Shown here piece after piece: positions 34,301-44,794 of a stretch of 64,000 nucleotides of DNA. The DNA lies in assembly GCA_029555205.1 (NCBI GenBank), contig JAKPTB010000010.1, positions 1-64,000 of the forward strand. The letters are read 5' to 3'. The position numbers were made by a program, and so were the translations under genes. The notes under the pieces are model-generated. The model ran no database searches. It was not told the DNA's origin and was given only the letters and a program-made list of their open reading frames with translations. The DNA is from Bacillota bacterium (GTDB lineage: Bacteria; Bacillota; Desulfotomaculia; Desulfotomaculales; Pelotomaculaceae). Each line of letters starts with the position of its first letter. Positions within the stretch are counted from its first letter, which is position 1.

Positions 34301-34891
34301 ATGAATTTAGTGCCTATTGTAGTGGAACAGACCAACCGTGGTGAACGTGCCTACGATATTTACTCAAGGCTTTTAAAGGATCGGATCATTTTTTTGGGCG
34401 GCCCTATTGATGATAATGTCGCAAACCTGGTTATTGCCCAAATGCTGTTTCTGGAGGCGGAAGACCCGGATAAAGATATTCATTTCTATATTAACTCTCC
34501 CGGCGGTGTAATTACTTCGGGATTGGCAATTTACGATACCATGCAGTATGTCCGGTCGCCAGTTTCCACAATATGCCTGGGCCAGGCTGCAAGTATGGGT
34601 TCGCTCCTATTGTGTGCAGGGGCAAAGGGGAAGAGATTTGCCTTGCCCTATTCCAGGATTTTAATTCACCAGCCGCTGGGCGGCGTTCAGGGGCAGGCTA
34701 CGGATATTGAGATCCACGCCAAAGAGATTATTCGAATGAGGGGATTCCTAAACGAGATCATTGCCAAACACACCGGCCAGCCTCTGGAGAGAATCGTTCA
34801 GGATACCGAACGCGATTACTTTATGTCTGCCCAGCAGGCGAAAGAATATGGTATTATTGACGAGGTGTTCGATGTCAGGAAGCAAAGGTAA
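34301..34891 (+). CDS. clpP: ATP-dependent Clp protease proteolytic subunit
   Basis: This 196-residue serine peptidase has the catalytic triad Ser98 ([11 protein letters not shown]), His123 (LIHQPLGG) and Asp172 (TERDYFMSA). It matches ClpP of usual length. It forms the tetradecameric barrel used with ClpX, encoded 13 nt downstream, and probably other Clp ATPases. GCAGGAGG precedes the ATG. Confidence 0.96.
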   Translation: MNLVPIVVEQTNRGERAYDIYSRLLKDRIIFLGGPIDDNVANLVIAQMLFLEAEDPDKDIHFYINSPGGVITSGLAIYDTMQYVRSPVSTICLGQAASMGSLLLCAGAKGKRFALPYSRILIHQPLGGVQGQATDIEIHAKEIIRMRGFLNEIIAKHTGQPLERIVQDTERDYFMSAQQAKEYGIIDEVFDVRKQR

Positions 34892-34904
34892 AAGAGGTGG
34901 GAAT

Positions 34905-36155
34905 ATGTTCGGCGACAAAGGACAACTGAAATGTTCCTTTTGCGGTAAGCTTCAGGATCAGGTTAAAAAACTGGTTGCCGGCCCGGGTGTTTATATATGC
35001 GATGAGTGCATTGAATTGTGTAACGAGATTATTGAAGAAGAGCTTAACGAGGACCTTGGATTAGAGCTTGGCGATATTCCCAAGCCCAAAGAGATTAAAG
35101 AAATTCTGGATCAGTATGTGATCGGGCAGGAAGATGCCAAGAAGTCCCTGGCTGTAGCTGTATATAATCATTACAAGAGAATTAACCTCGGCGGCAAAAT
35201 TGATGATGTTGAACTGCAAAAGAGCAATATTGTCATGCTGGGGCCCACAGGAAGCGGTAAGACCCTGCTGGCGCAAACTCTGGCGCGCCTTTTGAATGTG
35301 CCCTTTGCCATCGCCGACGCCACTTCTCTTACTGAAGCGGGCTATGTGGGCGAAGACGTGGAGAACATTCTGCTCAAGTTGATCCAGGCAGCAGATTATG
35401 ATGTGGAAAAGGCCGAAAAAGGGATTGTCTATATTGACGAGATCGATAAAATCGCTCGCAAGTCAGAGAATCCATCAATTACCAGGGACGTTTCCGGTGA
35501 GGGCGTCCAGCAGGCCCTTTTAAAAATACTGGAGGGGACGGTTGCCAGTGTGCCCCCCCAGGGAGGACGCAAGCATCCTCACCAGGAGTTCATCCAGCTT
35601 GACACCACAAATGTCCTGTTTATCTGCGGCGGTGCCTTTGACGGGGTTGACAAGATCATTTTAAACCGCATCGGTAAAAAATCCATGGGATTCGGGGCTG
35701 ACATAAAAAACAAAAAAGAACAGAAAATCGGTGAAATTCTGCGCAAAATTTTACCGGAAGACCTCTTAAAATACGGACTAATTCCCGAATTCGTGGGCAG
35801 GCTTCCCATTATTGTTACCCTGGATGCCCTGGACGAAAACGCCCTCATCCGCATCCTTACGGAGCCCCGGAACGCTCTGGTTAAACAGTACGAAAAACTA
35901 TTCGAACTGGATGGTGTTTCCCTGGAGTTTTCCCAGGACGCTTTAAAGGGAGTGGCTGAAGAAGCTCTCAAGCGTAATACTGGCGCCCGTGGCCTTCGCT
36001 CAATTTTGGAAGAGGTAATGCTGGACGTGATGTACGATATTCCGTCCAGAAATGATATTGCCAAATGCATAATTACCAAGGAAACGATTCAAAAAAAAGA
36101 GCAGCCGCGAATTATCGCCGTGGATCGGAAAAAGAAAAAAGAAGAGACTGCTTGA
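34905..36155 (+). CDS. clpX: ATP-dependent Clp protease ATP-binding subunit ClpX
   Basis: The 416-residue protein has the N-terminal zinc-binding domain (Cys10, 13, 32, 35), Walker A GPTGSGKT (113-120), Walker [12 protein letters not shown], the pore loop in AGYVGEDVE, the IGF-type ClpP-contact region and the sensor-2 motif [13 protein letters not shown]. It unfolds substrates for ClpP. The correct start is the ATG at 34905 with AGAGGTGG upstream; the frame is open further 5' inside clpP but that is not coding. The terminator at 36181-36204 closes the operon. Confidence 0.96.
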   Translation: MFGDKGQLKCSFCGKLQDQVKKLVAGPGVYICDECIELCNEIIEEELNEDLGLELGDIPKPKEIKEILDQYVIGQEDAKKSLAVAVYNHYKRINLGGKIDDVELQKSNIVMLGPTGSGKTLLAQTLARLLNVPFAIADATSLTEAGYVGEDVENILLKLIQAADYDVEKAEKGIVYIDEIDKIARKSENPSITRDVSGEGVQQALLKILEGTVASVPPQGGRKHPHQEFIQLDTTNVLFICGGAFDGVDKIILNRIGKKSMGFGADIKNKKEQKIGEILRKILPEDLLKYGLIPEFVGRLPIIVTLDALDENALIRILTEPRNALVKQYEKLFELDGVSLEFSQDALKGVAEEALKRNTGARGLRSILEEVMLDVMYDIPSRNDIAKCIITKETIQKKEQPRIIAVDRKKKKEETA

Positions 36156-36484
36156 TAAAAGAAGAGAATCAAATAATAATACCCGCTTAATAAGCGGGTT
36201 TTTTGCTTTCAGTTTGCATTTTAGGGTGTTGTTACGCAAAGATAAATTGAATTTAAATATATATATTTTTCAAAGCTTTATATGAATAATTTACCATGAA
36301 AATGGAGGAATATTTTAGGTCAGTGTCGAATTTTTCCACTATTCACTATAATTATTGCGGTTAAATTTTTATTTTGGATGACTAAGGCTTTTATTTAGTA
36401 ATGTACTGTCAGGTGGTGATGTTATTACTTTATTTGCAAGTATTCTATTGTCTGAGTTAATTAGTTGTGAAAGGAGTGAAACTA
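36156..36484 (+). other. Intergenic region after clpX
   Basis: This gap of about 329 bp holds the clpX terminator and then AT-rich sequence without a gene or a convincing promoter. Confidence 0.5.
36181..36204 (+). terminator. Intrinsic terminator of tig-clpP-clpX
   Basis: CCCGCTT (36182-36188) and AAGCGGG (36192-36198) form a perfect stem followed by TTTTTT. Confidence 0.9.
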
Positions 36485-38971
36485 TTGCTGAAACTGAAGT
36501 ACTTGTGGCTCCTCCTGGCTGTGTCCCTGTGCCTGATGATGCTTCCGGGACTGGCTGCGGCAGGACCCAGCGTTGTGCAGGGTGTTTATATCGAAGATAC
36601 TTATTACCCCACCATCCAGGAGGCCATTGACGCCGGTTCCGGTAATGTTTTGCGCATTTTACCTGGGAAATACGACGGGTCCTTGTCAATTCAGAATAAA
36701 ACCGGCATAACCCTGGATGTCTACAATCCTGGAGGCGAAGTCACCATCAATGCAGGTACGGCGGAGCCGGCAATTTTCATTAGCGGCGCAAGTCACGGCA
36801 TCATCATCAACAACCTGAAGATTAAAGGTTCCGGTGAAGGTTGCGGTATTCAAGTGGACAGCAGTGCGGAAGGCACAACAGTGACAGTGAATAACAACAC
36901 CATATCCGGCTTTTCTGAGGGAATACGTGTAATTGAGGGCAGCATTGTCCTGGAAGGCAATACCTTTGAGAACAATGGTGTACCTGTACGCTATATGGCA
37001 GCAGAGCAAAACCCGCTGCTGACAGAACCGGGCAATAACATCCTGATTGGCCGGGTGGACATAATTCCACAGGGCCAGTCTGCAGTCTGGGGCATTACCC
37101 AGTCCATCCAGGAAGCGGTTAACTATGCATCCGACGGCTCTACGCTGAATATCTATGCCGGCGAATATGAAGAACAGGTAATAGTAAAGGAAAAGAGACT
37201 GAATCTGATTGGGATAGAGGGCCGCGACAGTACAATTATAAAAACTCCGGATGATCCTGGGATATTGTCATTAGACCAGATAAAGGCAATGTATCCTGCG
37301 CCGCTTACTCAGTCCAGGCAGCAATACGAGCAGAAGGAGCAGTTACAAAAGGAACAGTTGCAAAATGAGCGGTTACAAAATGAGCAGTTACGGCCGCAGG
37401 ATCTGGCGGCGAACGTGTCTCCGGATCACCAGAGGCATAAAGTAAAAGTATCTAACTTCCTTAACCAGGTTACAAGGGATTCAGAGGATGCAGGCATTTA
37501 TATGGCGCTTATCATCGTGAACTACGAAAGCCAGCTACCTGTGACTGTTCAAGGGTTGACAGTAACAGGCCTGGCTATCCTCGGCGCTGACGGCTCTATT
37601 ATCCAGGATAACTGCTTTAAAGATAATCAATTTGCCGGGGCTTATCTGGGTTGGGTCGATGCTGTCTGGAACGAAGATGGTACCAGGATTATCGAACCGG
37701 TGCTGATCAGAAACAATATATTTACGCAAAACAATGATGCTCTGTTCATTGGTGGACTTTACGAGTACGATGACAGTTCATACAATGTGTCGGTGGAAGA
37801 GAATGAATTCATTGGCAACGAATGCTGCGGGCTATACGCATTTAATGCTAATGGTCTGATTTTGACCGGGAATCACTTTAAAGACAACAAATACAACGGA
37901 GCCTATCTCTATGACACCGATAACTGGAGCCAGTATGATGCTTACGAACAGGCAGCAGGTGTTTACGGTAACACCTTCGACAACAACGGCGCCGCTGGGC
38001 TATACTTGGATTACTCTTACTACCTGCCCGTGCTGGAAAACGAAATGAAAAACAACGGATATGGCGGCATTGGTACTGAAGAGCTTTATGGATGCCAATT
38101 CAGCCGCAACAGCATCACTGGTAATGGCTGGGATGGAATCTACCTGTACTTTTCCGAGGGCTGTGAGATTACGGATAATATAATAAGCGGTAATGGGACC
38201 GGTCTTCTCCCGGAAGAACTAGAGAACGATCCTGACTACGTCTACTGTGGTTTGGATATGTGGTTTTCCAACGACAACATAATCACCGGCAACAAAATAG
38301 AGGGGAATAAGGACGTAGGGTTGGGGCTCGACTGTTGTGAATATAACCTCATCAAGAATAACCACATCCAAAATAACGGCCACCAGCCTGAGGAAGACGA
38401 ACAATTCGGCCCAAGCTATGGTGGTATTCTAGTGAACTATTATTATTATGAAGATGGCGAATTGTACATCTACGAAGATAACTTTGTTTGTTTTAACAAC
38501 ATCACCGGTAATACACCTAACGGATTGGAATTTTACGTTGACTTCGATGATATCGCATTCGGGCTCGAGGGCATGGCGCCTGAAAAAAATAGTACCCCTG
38601 CGCCCGGCGAGGCCCCTGAGGCAGGCAGTGAGATGAGTTATAGTTACCAATACAACTGGTGGGGCGATAAAAGCGGCCCTATAGACGAAGGGCAGGGGTA
38701 CCTCTTTAGTGACCAGCCGGGTAACTTGCTGGGTAAAGGTGATAAAGTCGTGGGATTCTGGATTGGAGAATATGCCCCCTGGCTTTCCGCGCCTTTCGAC
38801 ACAGCTCACCCCGGACCTGAGCCGGTATCCCCACTGCCGTTAGCCGGCGGTTGGAGCCTGATCTCCACGCCATACACGCTGGGAGTGAACTCCTGGAACG
38901 ACATAATCAACCTGGGAGAAAAACTTGACGCCTCAGTAATCGTCAGATACAACAGTACAAGCAAGACCTAG
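36485..38971 (+). CDS. Secreted parallel beta-helix repeat protein (NosD-like), interrupted by an amber codon
   Basis: The protein has a signal peptide (about residues 5-27, LAAAG at the end) and two pectate-lyase-like segments, each starting with the NosD-type pattern YPTIQEAIDA or QSIQEAVNYASDGSTLNIYAGEYEE. A long run of right-handed beta-helix coils follows, with repeating NxxxGNxxxGIYL units (about 370-680). Between the two parts lies a tandem EQLQ-type repeat (about 280-303). The start is a TTG at 36485 with AAAGGAG at 8 nt. The frame stops at TAG (38969-38971) but continues in the same frame to 39421. It is likely a surface-attached carbohydrate-binding or structural protein. Confidence 0.75.
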   Translation: MLKLKYLWLLLAVSLCLMMLPGLAAAGPSVVQGVYIEDTYYPTIQEAIDAGSGNVLRILPGKYDGSLSIQNKTGITLDVYNPGGEVTINAGTAEPAIFISGASHGIIINNLKIKGSGEGCGIQVDSSAEGTTVTVNNNTISGFSEGIRVIEGSIVLEGNTFENNGVPVRYMAAEQNPLLTEPGNNILIGRVDIIPQGQSAVWGITQSIQEAVNYASDGSTLNIYAGEYEEQVIVKEKRLNLIGIEGRDSTIIKTPDDPGILSLDQIKAMYPAPLTQSRQQYEQKEQLQKEQLQNERLQNEQLRPQDLAANVSPDHQRHKVKVSNFLNQVTRDSEDAGIYMALIIVNYESQLPVTVQGLTVTGLAILGADGSIIQDNCFKDNQFAGAYLGWVDAVWNEDGTRIIEPVLIRNNIFTQNNDALFIGGLYEYDDSSYNVSVEENEFIGNECCGLYAFNANGLILTGNHFKDNKYNGAYLYDTDNWSQYDAYEQAAGVYGNTFDNNGAAGLYLDYSYYLPVLENEMKNNGYGGIGTEELYGCQFSRNSITGNGWDGIYLYFSEGCEITDNIISGNGTGLLPEELENDPDYVYCGLDMWFSNDNIITGNKIEGNKDVGLGLDCCEYNLIKNNHIQNNGHQPEEDEQFGPSYGGILVNYYYYEDGELYIYEDNFVCFNNITGNTPNGLEFYVDFDDIAFGLEGMAPEKNSTPAPGEAPEAGSEMSYSYQYNWWGDKSGPIDEGQGYLFSDQPGNLLGKGDKVVGFWIGEYAPWLSAPFDTAHPGPEPVSPLPLAGGWSLISTPYTLGVNSWNDIINLGEKLDASVIVRYNSTSKT

Positions 38972-39421
38972 GAGGAGTGTGGTGAGGCGGGAACCACCCT
39001 GGATCCGCAGGACGCCTATTTCATCATGATGAACTCGGGTGACCTGCTGCCGCTTGTAATAAGCAGCAACCACACCGCTCCCCCGGTACGTACTCTGGAG
39101 CAGGGCTGGAACCTGGCCAGCCTGGCGGCTGATGAGCCATTAACCGTCCGGGAAGCGCTGGCCTCAGCTGAATATACGGCTGACGGCAGGCGGGGCTGGG
39201 TGCAGGTGGTTAAGCCGCCGTTTAGATCCCATGCGTTCTCCGGCCAGGATAGCTGGGTATATACGGTAAATTCGCCGGGTAAAAAGAGGATGAACCCGGT
39301 AGCGGGCTACTGGATCTATATGGACAACGCTGACGAGCTGGCCGGTTTTACAACAACAGGGCCTCTGCAGGAACCTGACTGGTGGCAATATTATGATTTC
39401 AGCCGGCAGGTTTTTAACTGA
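38972..39421 (+). pseudogene. C-terminal continuation of the beta-helix protein after the amber codon
   Basis: Reading on in the same frame after TAG gives EECGEAGTTLDPQDAYFIMMNSG and then a second copy of the module seen just before the stop (GWNLASLAADEPLTVREALASAEY, compare GWSLISTPYTLGVNSWNDI). It ends with a stop at 39419-39421. The module type (a GW.LIS..... segment followed by an AYFI or GYWIY strand) is common at the C-termini of secreted Clostridia proteins. An in-frame ATG at 39026 has no ribosome site. So this is the severed end of one protein, lost unless the amber codon is suppressed. Confidence 0.75.
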
Positions 39422-39489
39422 GGAAACGCAGCAAAAAAAGAAAACAATATTGCTGCTGGAGCGAGGGAATACTGTAAAATATAATTTTT

Positions 39490-39520
39490 GCAGGCAGGGC
39501 AAATTCATGTCCCTGCCTGC
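39490..39520 (+). terminator. Hairpin after the beta-helix gene
   Basis: GCAGGCAGGG and CCCTGCCTGC form a perfect 10-bp stem with an 11-nt loop, followed by the moderately T-rich TTACATATTT. Confidence 0.55.
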
Positions 39521-39601
39521 TTACATATTTGCAAGGCAAATCTGCCCGGGCGGTGGGTTGCAAGAAACCCTGTCACCCTATAGTATTATTAATCGCTTAT
39601 A

Positions 39602-40195
39602 CTATTTTTTACAGGGTCCCACCGGTAGAACGACCCGTCCGAAGACTGTGTTGAAAATTCCTGCTGCTGAGGTATACCAGGCTGCAAAAGCTGTTACAAT
39701 GCCGACGTAGCCTCCCCAGGTATGGGCCGCATGATTTCCGGCCGCTCCGATGGTCAAAAGGATAAAGGCCAGGAGCAATAAAGTGAATGTTACAATAAGG
39801 GCTTTATTGGTTCCAAAACTTCCAATCCACATGTAAGCGGTAAAAATTGTCCAGGCCAGAAGAAACAGCCAGACGCCCTGCGACGGTATAACCCACACTT
39901 TCTGTACGGCAAGCAGTTCAAAAATGCCGAAAGACACCCAAAAGGCACCATAAGAGGAAAAAGCCGTGGCTCCAAAGACATTATTTTTCTTGAACTCCCA
40001 CATGCCTGCCAGCACTTGAACGGTTCCCCCGTAAACCAGCGCCAGGGCAATGACTACGGCCACGGATTCTGCTACAACCAGCCCGGCATTAACCATGCTG
40101 AGGCAGAAGGTGGTCAGGGCAAAACAAGCAAGACCAAGGGGCCCCGGATCAGCTATCGCCGACTCTTTAATTTCGTACACTTTATTATCCGCCAC
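39602..40195 (-). CDS. satP: Acetate/succinate uptake transporter (GPR1/FUN34/YaaH, SatP family)
   Basis: The 197-residue protein has six predicted membrane helices and the family motif NPxPLGL as DPGPLGLACFALTTF (residues about 17-31), followed by the conserved second helix GGTVQVLAGMWEFKKNNVFGATAFSSYGAFW. The family moves acetate and related acids with protons. The GTG start at 40195 follows GGGGGT. It is flanked by repeats that may be operator sites upstream (40225-40286). In a fermentative or syntrophic anaerobe it could act in acetate export. Confidence 0.88.
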   Translation of the reverse strand: MADNKVYEIKESAIADPGPLGLACFALTTFCLSMVNAGLVVAESVAVVIALALVYGGTVQVLAGMWEFKKNNVFGATAFSSYGAFWVSFGIFELLAVQKVWVIPSQGVWLFLLAWTIFTAYMWIGSFGTNKALIVTFTLLLLAFILLTIGAAGNHAAHTWGGYVGIVTAFAAWYTSAAGIFNTVFGRVVLPVGPCKK

Positions 40196-40224
40196 TACTA
40201 CACCCCCAATGAATAATTAAATCT

Positions 40225-40286
40225 CTAATCTAATCTAATCAATAAATCAGTAGCTGTCTAATTCACCTCCCCCGATTAGATCTAAT
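40225..40286. repeat. CTAAT direct repeats and ATTAGATCTAAT palindrome upstream of satP
   Basis: CTAAT occurs three times in tandem at 40225-40239, and the perfect 12-bp palindrome ATTAGATCTAAT lies at 40275-40286. The shared TCTAAT core suggests repeated binding sites for one regulator between satP and lonB. Confidence 0.45.
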
Positions 40287-40455
40287 GATCCTGCAAGATT
40301 ATAATGTTTCCTTCGAATTATGTCAATATTGTGAATATATTGTTCCGTTTCTACCTATTTCATTAACATATATCGTTTCTTTTTTTAAACCGGATTAAAA
40401 TTTGTAAAACTTAGCAATACTAAATGAAGAATCTTTTTCACGAGGTGATCAAAAA

Positions 40456-42180
40456 GTGGGAGAATTCCCAGCCGGTTTTGGAGGTATTCTGACTTTTATT
40501 CAGGTCTTCTTTGCCGTGGTTATTGGACTTTATTTTTGGAATCTGCTTAAAGCGCAGCAGGGAAGCAAATTAGTTGTAGAAAAGGAATCCAGAAAGGAAA
40601 TGGAAAAACTTCAGAGAATGCGTTCAATTTCCCTGACCGAGCCGCTATCTGAAAAAACGCGTCCCACCTGTTTTAAGGAAATTATTGGCCAGGCTGAAGG
40701 CTTGAAGTCCCTGCGGGCCGCCCTTTGCGGACCCAATCCCCAACACGTGATTATTTATGGTCCCCCCGGTGTGGGGAAAACTGCCGCGGCAAGACTGGTG
40801 CTGGAGGAGGCCAAAAACAACCCCTTATCCCCTTTTAAAGAAGACGCCAAATTTATTGAACTGGATGCAACCACGGCGCGTTTTGACGAGCGTAATATTG
40901 CCGACCCGCTGATTGGTTCTGTGCACGACCCCATATACCAGGGGGCGGGGCCCATGGGTATAGCCGGGATTCCCCAGCCCAAACCCGGCGCAGTCACCAA
41001 GGCCCACGGCGGGCTGCTTTTCATTGATGAAATAGGAGAACTGCACCCGATCCAGATGAACAAGCTTTTAAAGGTAATGGAGGACCGTAAGGTTACCCTG
41101 GAGAGCGCTTATTACAACTCCGAGGACAACAACATCCCTTCTCATATTCACGATATTTTTCAAAACGGGTTGCCGGCAGACTTTCGCATGGTGGGAGCTA
41201 CAACCCGGGGGGCTGAACATATAGCCCCGGCCATTCGCTCCCGCTGTCTGGAAATATTCTTCCGGGAGCTTCAGCCTGACGAGATCGAAATAATAGCGGC
41301 AAACGCGGCCAGGAAAGTGGGCATACCGCTTCAGGAAGGGGCCCTGGAGGTTATTAAAAAGTACGCCACAAATGGGCGCGAAGCGGTTAATATTATTCAG
41401 ATTTCCGCGGGTATTGCCATTACCGAAGGCAGGGAAGTTATTCGCAAAACCGACATTGAATGGGTTATCAATAGCGGCCAGTATTCACCCAGGCCGGAGA
41501 AAAAAATACCCTCCCGGCCTCAGGTGGGTCTGGTCAACGGTCTTGCTGTTTACGGGCCCAACATGGGCATGGTGCTGGAGGTTGAATGCAACGTCATACC
41601 TGCGCTGCGCGGACAGGGAAAGCTGACAGTCACAGGGATGGTGGAAGAGGAGGAGATTGACGGGGGCGGCCGGACCGTGCGCCGGAAAAGCATGGCCCGC
41701 AGTTCTGTGGAAAATGTTCTCACTGTGCTCCGCCGGATCATGGAAGTGGACATCAGGGATTATGACATTCACGTCAATTTTCCGGGGGGGGCGCCAACGG
41801 ACGGCCCTTCCGCCGGGGTAAGCGTTGCCACGGCGGTATACTCGGCGATTATGGGATTGCCCGTTGACAACAGGGTAGCTATGACCGGCGAAGTTTCCAT
41901 CCGCGGCCTGGTCAAGCCGGTTGGCGGTATTGTAGCCAAAGTGGAGGCTGCCCGGCAGGCCGGCGCCAGGAAGGTCATTATTCCCGCTGAAAATGATCAG
42001 GAACTTTTGAGAAGCCTTGAAGACATTGAAATTATTCCGGTGGAACGCCTGGAGGAGGTATTCCGTACAGCCCTCGTCTGCCCGCCGCCTGCGGAAAAAA
42101 AGAAAGAGCACAATGCTTCGCTGCCGCTGGAGGTGCTGAGCGCCTCGGTCTTTGGAGCCGGACAGCCGTTATCCAAATAA
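40456..42180 (+). CDS. lonB: ATP-dependent protease LonB
   Basis: The 574-residue protein has an N-terminal membrane anchor (residues about 9-30), an AAA+ domain with Walker [10 protein letters not shown] (101-109) and Walker B LLFIDEIGEL, and a Lon protease domain. The Ser-Lys dyad is at Ser452 (DGPSAG) and Lys495 (VGGIVAKVEA). It lacks the large N-terminal LAN domain, as in the forespore LonB of Bacillus. The GTG start follows GAGGTG. It lies directly before lonA with a terminator between, the arrangement seen in spore-formers. Confidence 0.93.
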   Translation: MGEFPAGFGGILTFIQVFFAVVIGLYFWNLLKAQQGSKLVVEKESRKEMEKLQRMRSISLTEPLSEKTRPTCFKEIIGQAEGLKSLRAALCGPNPQHVIIYGPPGVGKTAAARLVLEEAKNNPLSPFKEDAKFIELDATTARFDERNIADPLIGSVHDPIYQGAGPMGIAGIPQPKPGAVTKAHGGLLFIDEIGELHPIQMNKLLKVMEDRKVTLESAYYNSEDNNIPSHIHDIFQNGLPADFRMVGATTRGAEHIAPAIRSRCLEIFFRELQPDEIEIIAANAARKVGIPLQEGALEVIKKYATNGREAVNIIQISAGIAITEGREVIRKTDIEWVINSGQYSPRPEKKIPSRPQVGLVNGLAVYGPNMGMVLEVECNVIPALRGQGKLTVTGMVEEEEIDGGGRTVRRKSMARSSVENVLTVLRRIMEVDIRDYDIHVNFPGGAPTDGPSAGVSVATAVYSAIMGLPVDNRVAMTGEVSIRGLVKPVGGIVAKVEAARQAGARKVIIPAENDQELLRSLEDIEIIPVERLEEVFRTALVCPPPAEKKKEHNASLPLEVLSASVFGAGQPLSK

Positions 42181-42226
42181 TTACGAAAAATGACATTAGC
42201 TGACCAGCAGCTTCAAATCTCCCCGG

Positions 42227-42250
42227 AACCCGGCATAAAAGCCGGGTTTT
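42227..42250 (+). terminator. Intrinsic terminator after lonB
   Basis: AACCCGGC and GCCGGGTT form a perfect stem around ATAAAA, followed by TT. Confidence 0.7.
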
Positions 42251-42373
42251 GCAGTATTCGTAGTAATTATTGCTATAGCCGGATTTCTAACTTTTATGAT
42301 AGAATATAAACGTAACCTTGTGCTTGAAAATATACAATTATTAGAAACAAGTTATTGAGAAGGAGGTGCAGCT

Positions 42374-44794
42374 GTGAAATCCGAAGTAAAATTCTTGCCT
42401 TTACTACCTTTGCGGGGTATTCTGGTTTTCCCTTATATGGTTATTCACCTCGATGTAGGGCGCGAAAAATCAGTGCTGGCCATAGAGGAGGCAATGATCC
42501 AGGACCGGATCATCTTTCTGGCTACCCAGAGGGAAGCCCAGACGGATGACCCTGGTGTAGATGATATCTATCAGATTGGTACGGTGGCCGAAGTCAAGCA
42601 GCTTTTAAAGCTGCCCGGGGGCACCATCCGGGTTTTGGTGGAAGGTATCTCCAGGGCCAGGATCCGTCGTTTTCTTGCCAATGAACCCTTCTTCCAGGTG
42701 GAAGTAGACCAGTACTCCGAGGTTTTTGAAAAGAACAGCGAGATTGAAGCGCTGATGCGCAGCCTGGTTTATCAGTTTGAGCAGTATGTCAAACTGTCCA
42801 AGCGCATACCCCCTGAAACAGTTGTTTCGGTAGTGAACCTGGAAGAGCCCGGAAGGCTGGCGGACATCATTGCTTCCCACCTTGCGCTGCGCATAGATGA
42901 TAAACAGAATGTCCTTGAGGCGGTCAATATCGTTCAGAGGCTGGAAAAACTATGTGCTCTTGTCGCAAAAGAGCTTGAAATTGTTGAACTTGAGCGTAAA
43001 ATCAACATCCGCGTGCGCAAACAGATGGAAAAGACCCAGAAGGAATATTATTTGCGTGAACAGATGAAGGCTATCCAGCGCGAACTGGGTGAAAAAGACG
43101 AACGTATGGCCGAGAGCGAGGAACTGCGTGAAAAAATTGCCGAAGCCAAGCTGCCGAAAGAGGTAGAGGAGAAGGCGCTGAAAGAAGTGGAGCGTCTGGA
43201 AAAGATGCCGCCGATGGCTGCCGAGGCGGCTGTGGTGCGTAATTACCTTGACTGGCTGTTGGCTCTGCCCTGGAACAAGGGTACCCGTGACCGCCTGGAT
43301 ATTAAAATGGCGGAAGCCATCCTCGATGAGGACCACTACGGCTTAAAAACGGTTAAAGAACGGATCCTTGAATACCTGGCTATCCGTAAACTGGCCAAGA
43401 AAATGAAGGGACCCATTATCTGTTTTGTCGGGCCGCCCGGTGTCGGTAAAACATCCCTGGGCCGTTCCATTGCCCGGGCCCTGGAGCGCAAATTTATCCG
43501 CATGTCCCTGGGAGGTGTGCGTGATGAGGCTGAGATCAGGGGCCACCGCCGCACTTATGTTGGTGCCATGCCGGGCAGGATTATCCAGGGCATTCGCCAG
43601 GCCGGCTCCAAAAACCCTGTTTTTCTGCTGGATGAGATTGATAAAATGAGTATGGACTTCCGGGGTGACCCCTCCGCAGCCCTGCTGGAGGTGCTGGATC
43701 CGGAGCAGAACAATACTTTCAGCGATCACTACATCGAGGCGCCCTTTGATCTGTCCAACGTGATGTTTATCACTACGGCCAACCTTCAGCACAACATTCC
43801 CCGGCCGCTGCAGGACCGGATGGAGATCATTTACTTATCCGGCTACACGGAAGAGGAAAAGGTCCAGATTGCCATGCGTCACCTGCTGCCCAAGCAGATT
43901 AAGGAGCACGGGTTGAGCAAGGGTATGCTGAGGATGACGGAAAACACGGTCCGCAAGATTATCAGGGAGTACACCCGGGAGTCCGGGGTGCGGAACCTGG
44001 AGAGACAGATTGCAACTATTTGCCGCAAGACCGCGCGGCAGGTTGTTTCTGATAAAGCAAGCAAGGTTCAGGTAACACCTCTGAACTTAAATCAGTACCT
44101 TGGCACCCCGCGTTTCCGCTACGGTGTAGCGGAGCAGGACGACCAGGTGGGTGTGGCTACGGGTCTTGCCTGGACGGAGGTCGGCGGAGATACCCTGGCA
44201 ATTGAAGTTTCAATTTATAAGGGGAGCGGCCGTCTTACGTTGACCGGCAAACTGGGCGACGTGATGAAGGAATCGGCTCAGGCCGGTTACAGCTACATCC
44301 GCAGCCGTGCTGCCGAGTTGTCCATTGACGAAGAGCTTTATGACAAACAGGATATTCATATTCATATCCCGGAGGGCGCCATTCCCAAGGACGGTCCCTC
44401 GGCGGGCATTACCATGGCCACCGCCCTGGCTTCGGCTGTAACAGGGCAAAAAGTGCGGCACGATGTGGCCATGACTGGTGAAATAACCTTAAGGGGCAGG
44501 GTTCTGCCGGTGGGCGGAATCAAGGAAAAGGTCCTTGCTGCCCACAGAGCGGGTATAAAAACACTGGTTTTACCCAAGGATAATAAAAAGGACCTGGACG
44601 AAATCCCCAAGAAGGTTAAAGACAAGCTGAATTTTATCCTTGTTGAGCATATGGACCAGGTGCTGGAGGCAGCCCTCACCGAGAAGGAATTTGTGCCTGA
44701 AGATGTGACAGGGACTTCTCCAGTGGTTCCCCAGCCCCCGGCGTATCAACACCCTGTAGCGCATAACGAAGGAGGGGCCCAAATCCCTTCATGA
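42374..44794 (+). CDS. lon: ATP-dependent protease La (LonA)
   Basis: The 806-residue protein has the N-terminal LAN domain ([17 protein letters not shown]), a helical linker (about 190-290), the AAA+ module with [15 protein letters not shown] and the protease domain with Ser676 (DGPSAG) and Lys719 ([11 protein letters not shown]). It degrades misfolded and regulatory proteins. The GTG start is preceded by AAGGAGGTG. Its end overlaps the start of engB by 4 nt (ATGA), indicating coupling. Confidence 0.96.
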   Translation: MKSEVKFLPLLPLRGILVFPYMVIHLDVGREKSVLAIEEAMIQDRIIFLATQREAQTDDPGVDDIYQIGTVAEVKQLLKLPGGTIRVLVEGISRARIRRFLANEPFFQVEVDQYSEVFEKNSEIEALMRSLVYQFEQYVKLSKRIPPETVVSVVNLEEPGRLADIIASHLALRIDDKQNVLEAVNIVQRLEKLCALVAKELEIVELERKINIRVRKQMEKTQKEYYLREQMKAIQRELGEKDERMAESEELREKIAEAKLPKEVEEKALKEVERLEKMPPMAAEAAVVRNYLDWLLALPWNKGTRDRLDIKMAEAILDEDHYGLKTVKERILEYLAIRKLAKKMKGPIICFVGPPGVGKTSLGRSIARALERKFIRMSLGGVRDEAEIRGHRRTYVGAMPGRIIQGIRQAGSKNPVFLLDEIDKMSMDFRGDPSAALLEVLDPEQNNTFSDHYIEAPFDLSNVMFITTANLQHNIPRPLQDRMEIIYLSGYTEEEKVQIAMRHLLPKQIKEHGLSKGMLRMTENTVRKIIREYTRESGVRNLERQIATICRKTARQVVSDKASKVQVTPLNLNQYLGTPRFRYGVAEQDDQVGVATGLAWTEVGGDTLAIEVSIYKGSGRLTLTGKLGDVMKESAQAGYSYIRSRAAELSIDEELYDKQDIHIHIPEGAIPKDGPSAGITMATALASAVTGQKVRHDVAMTGEITLRGRVLPVGGIKEKVLAAHRAGIKTLVLPKDNKKDLDEIPKKVKDKLNFILVEHMDQVLEAALTEKEFVPEDVTGTSPVVPQPPAYQHPVAHNEGGAQIPS

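Noticed and set aside
3045-39421. Genome-wide stop-codon reassignment (TAG as sense codon)
   Set aside because: Several intact genes in the window (the YhhQ-type transporter, mscL, tig) end in TAG, so TAG works as a normal stop; only site-specific suppression or mutation remains possible.
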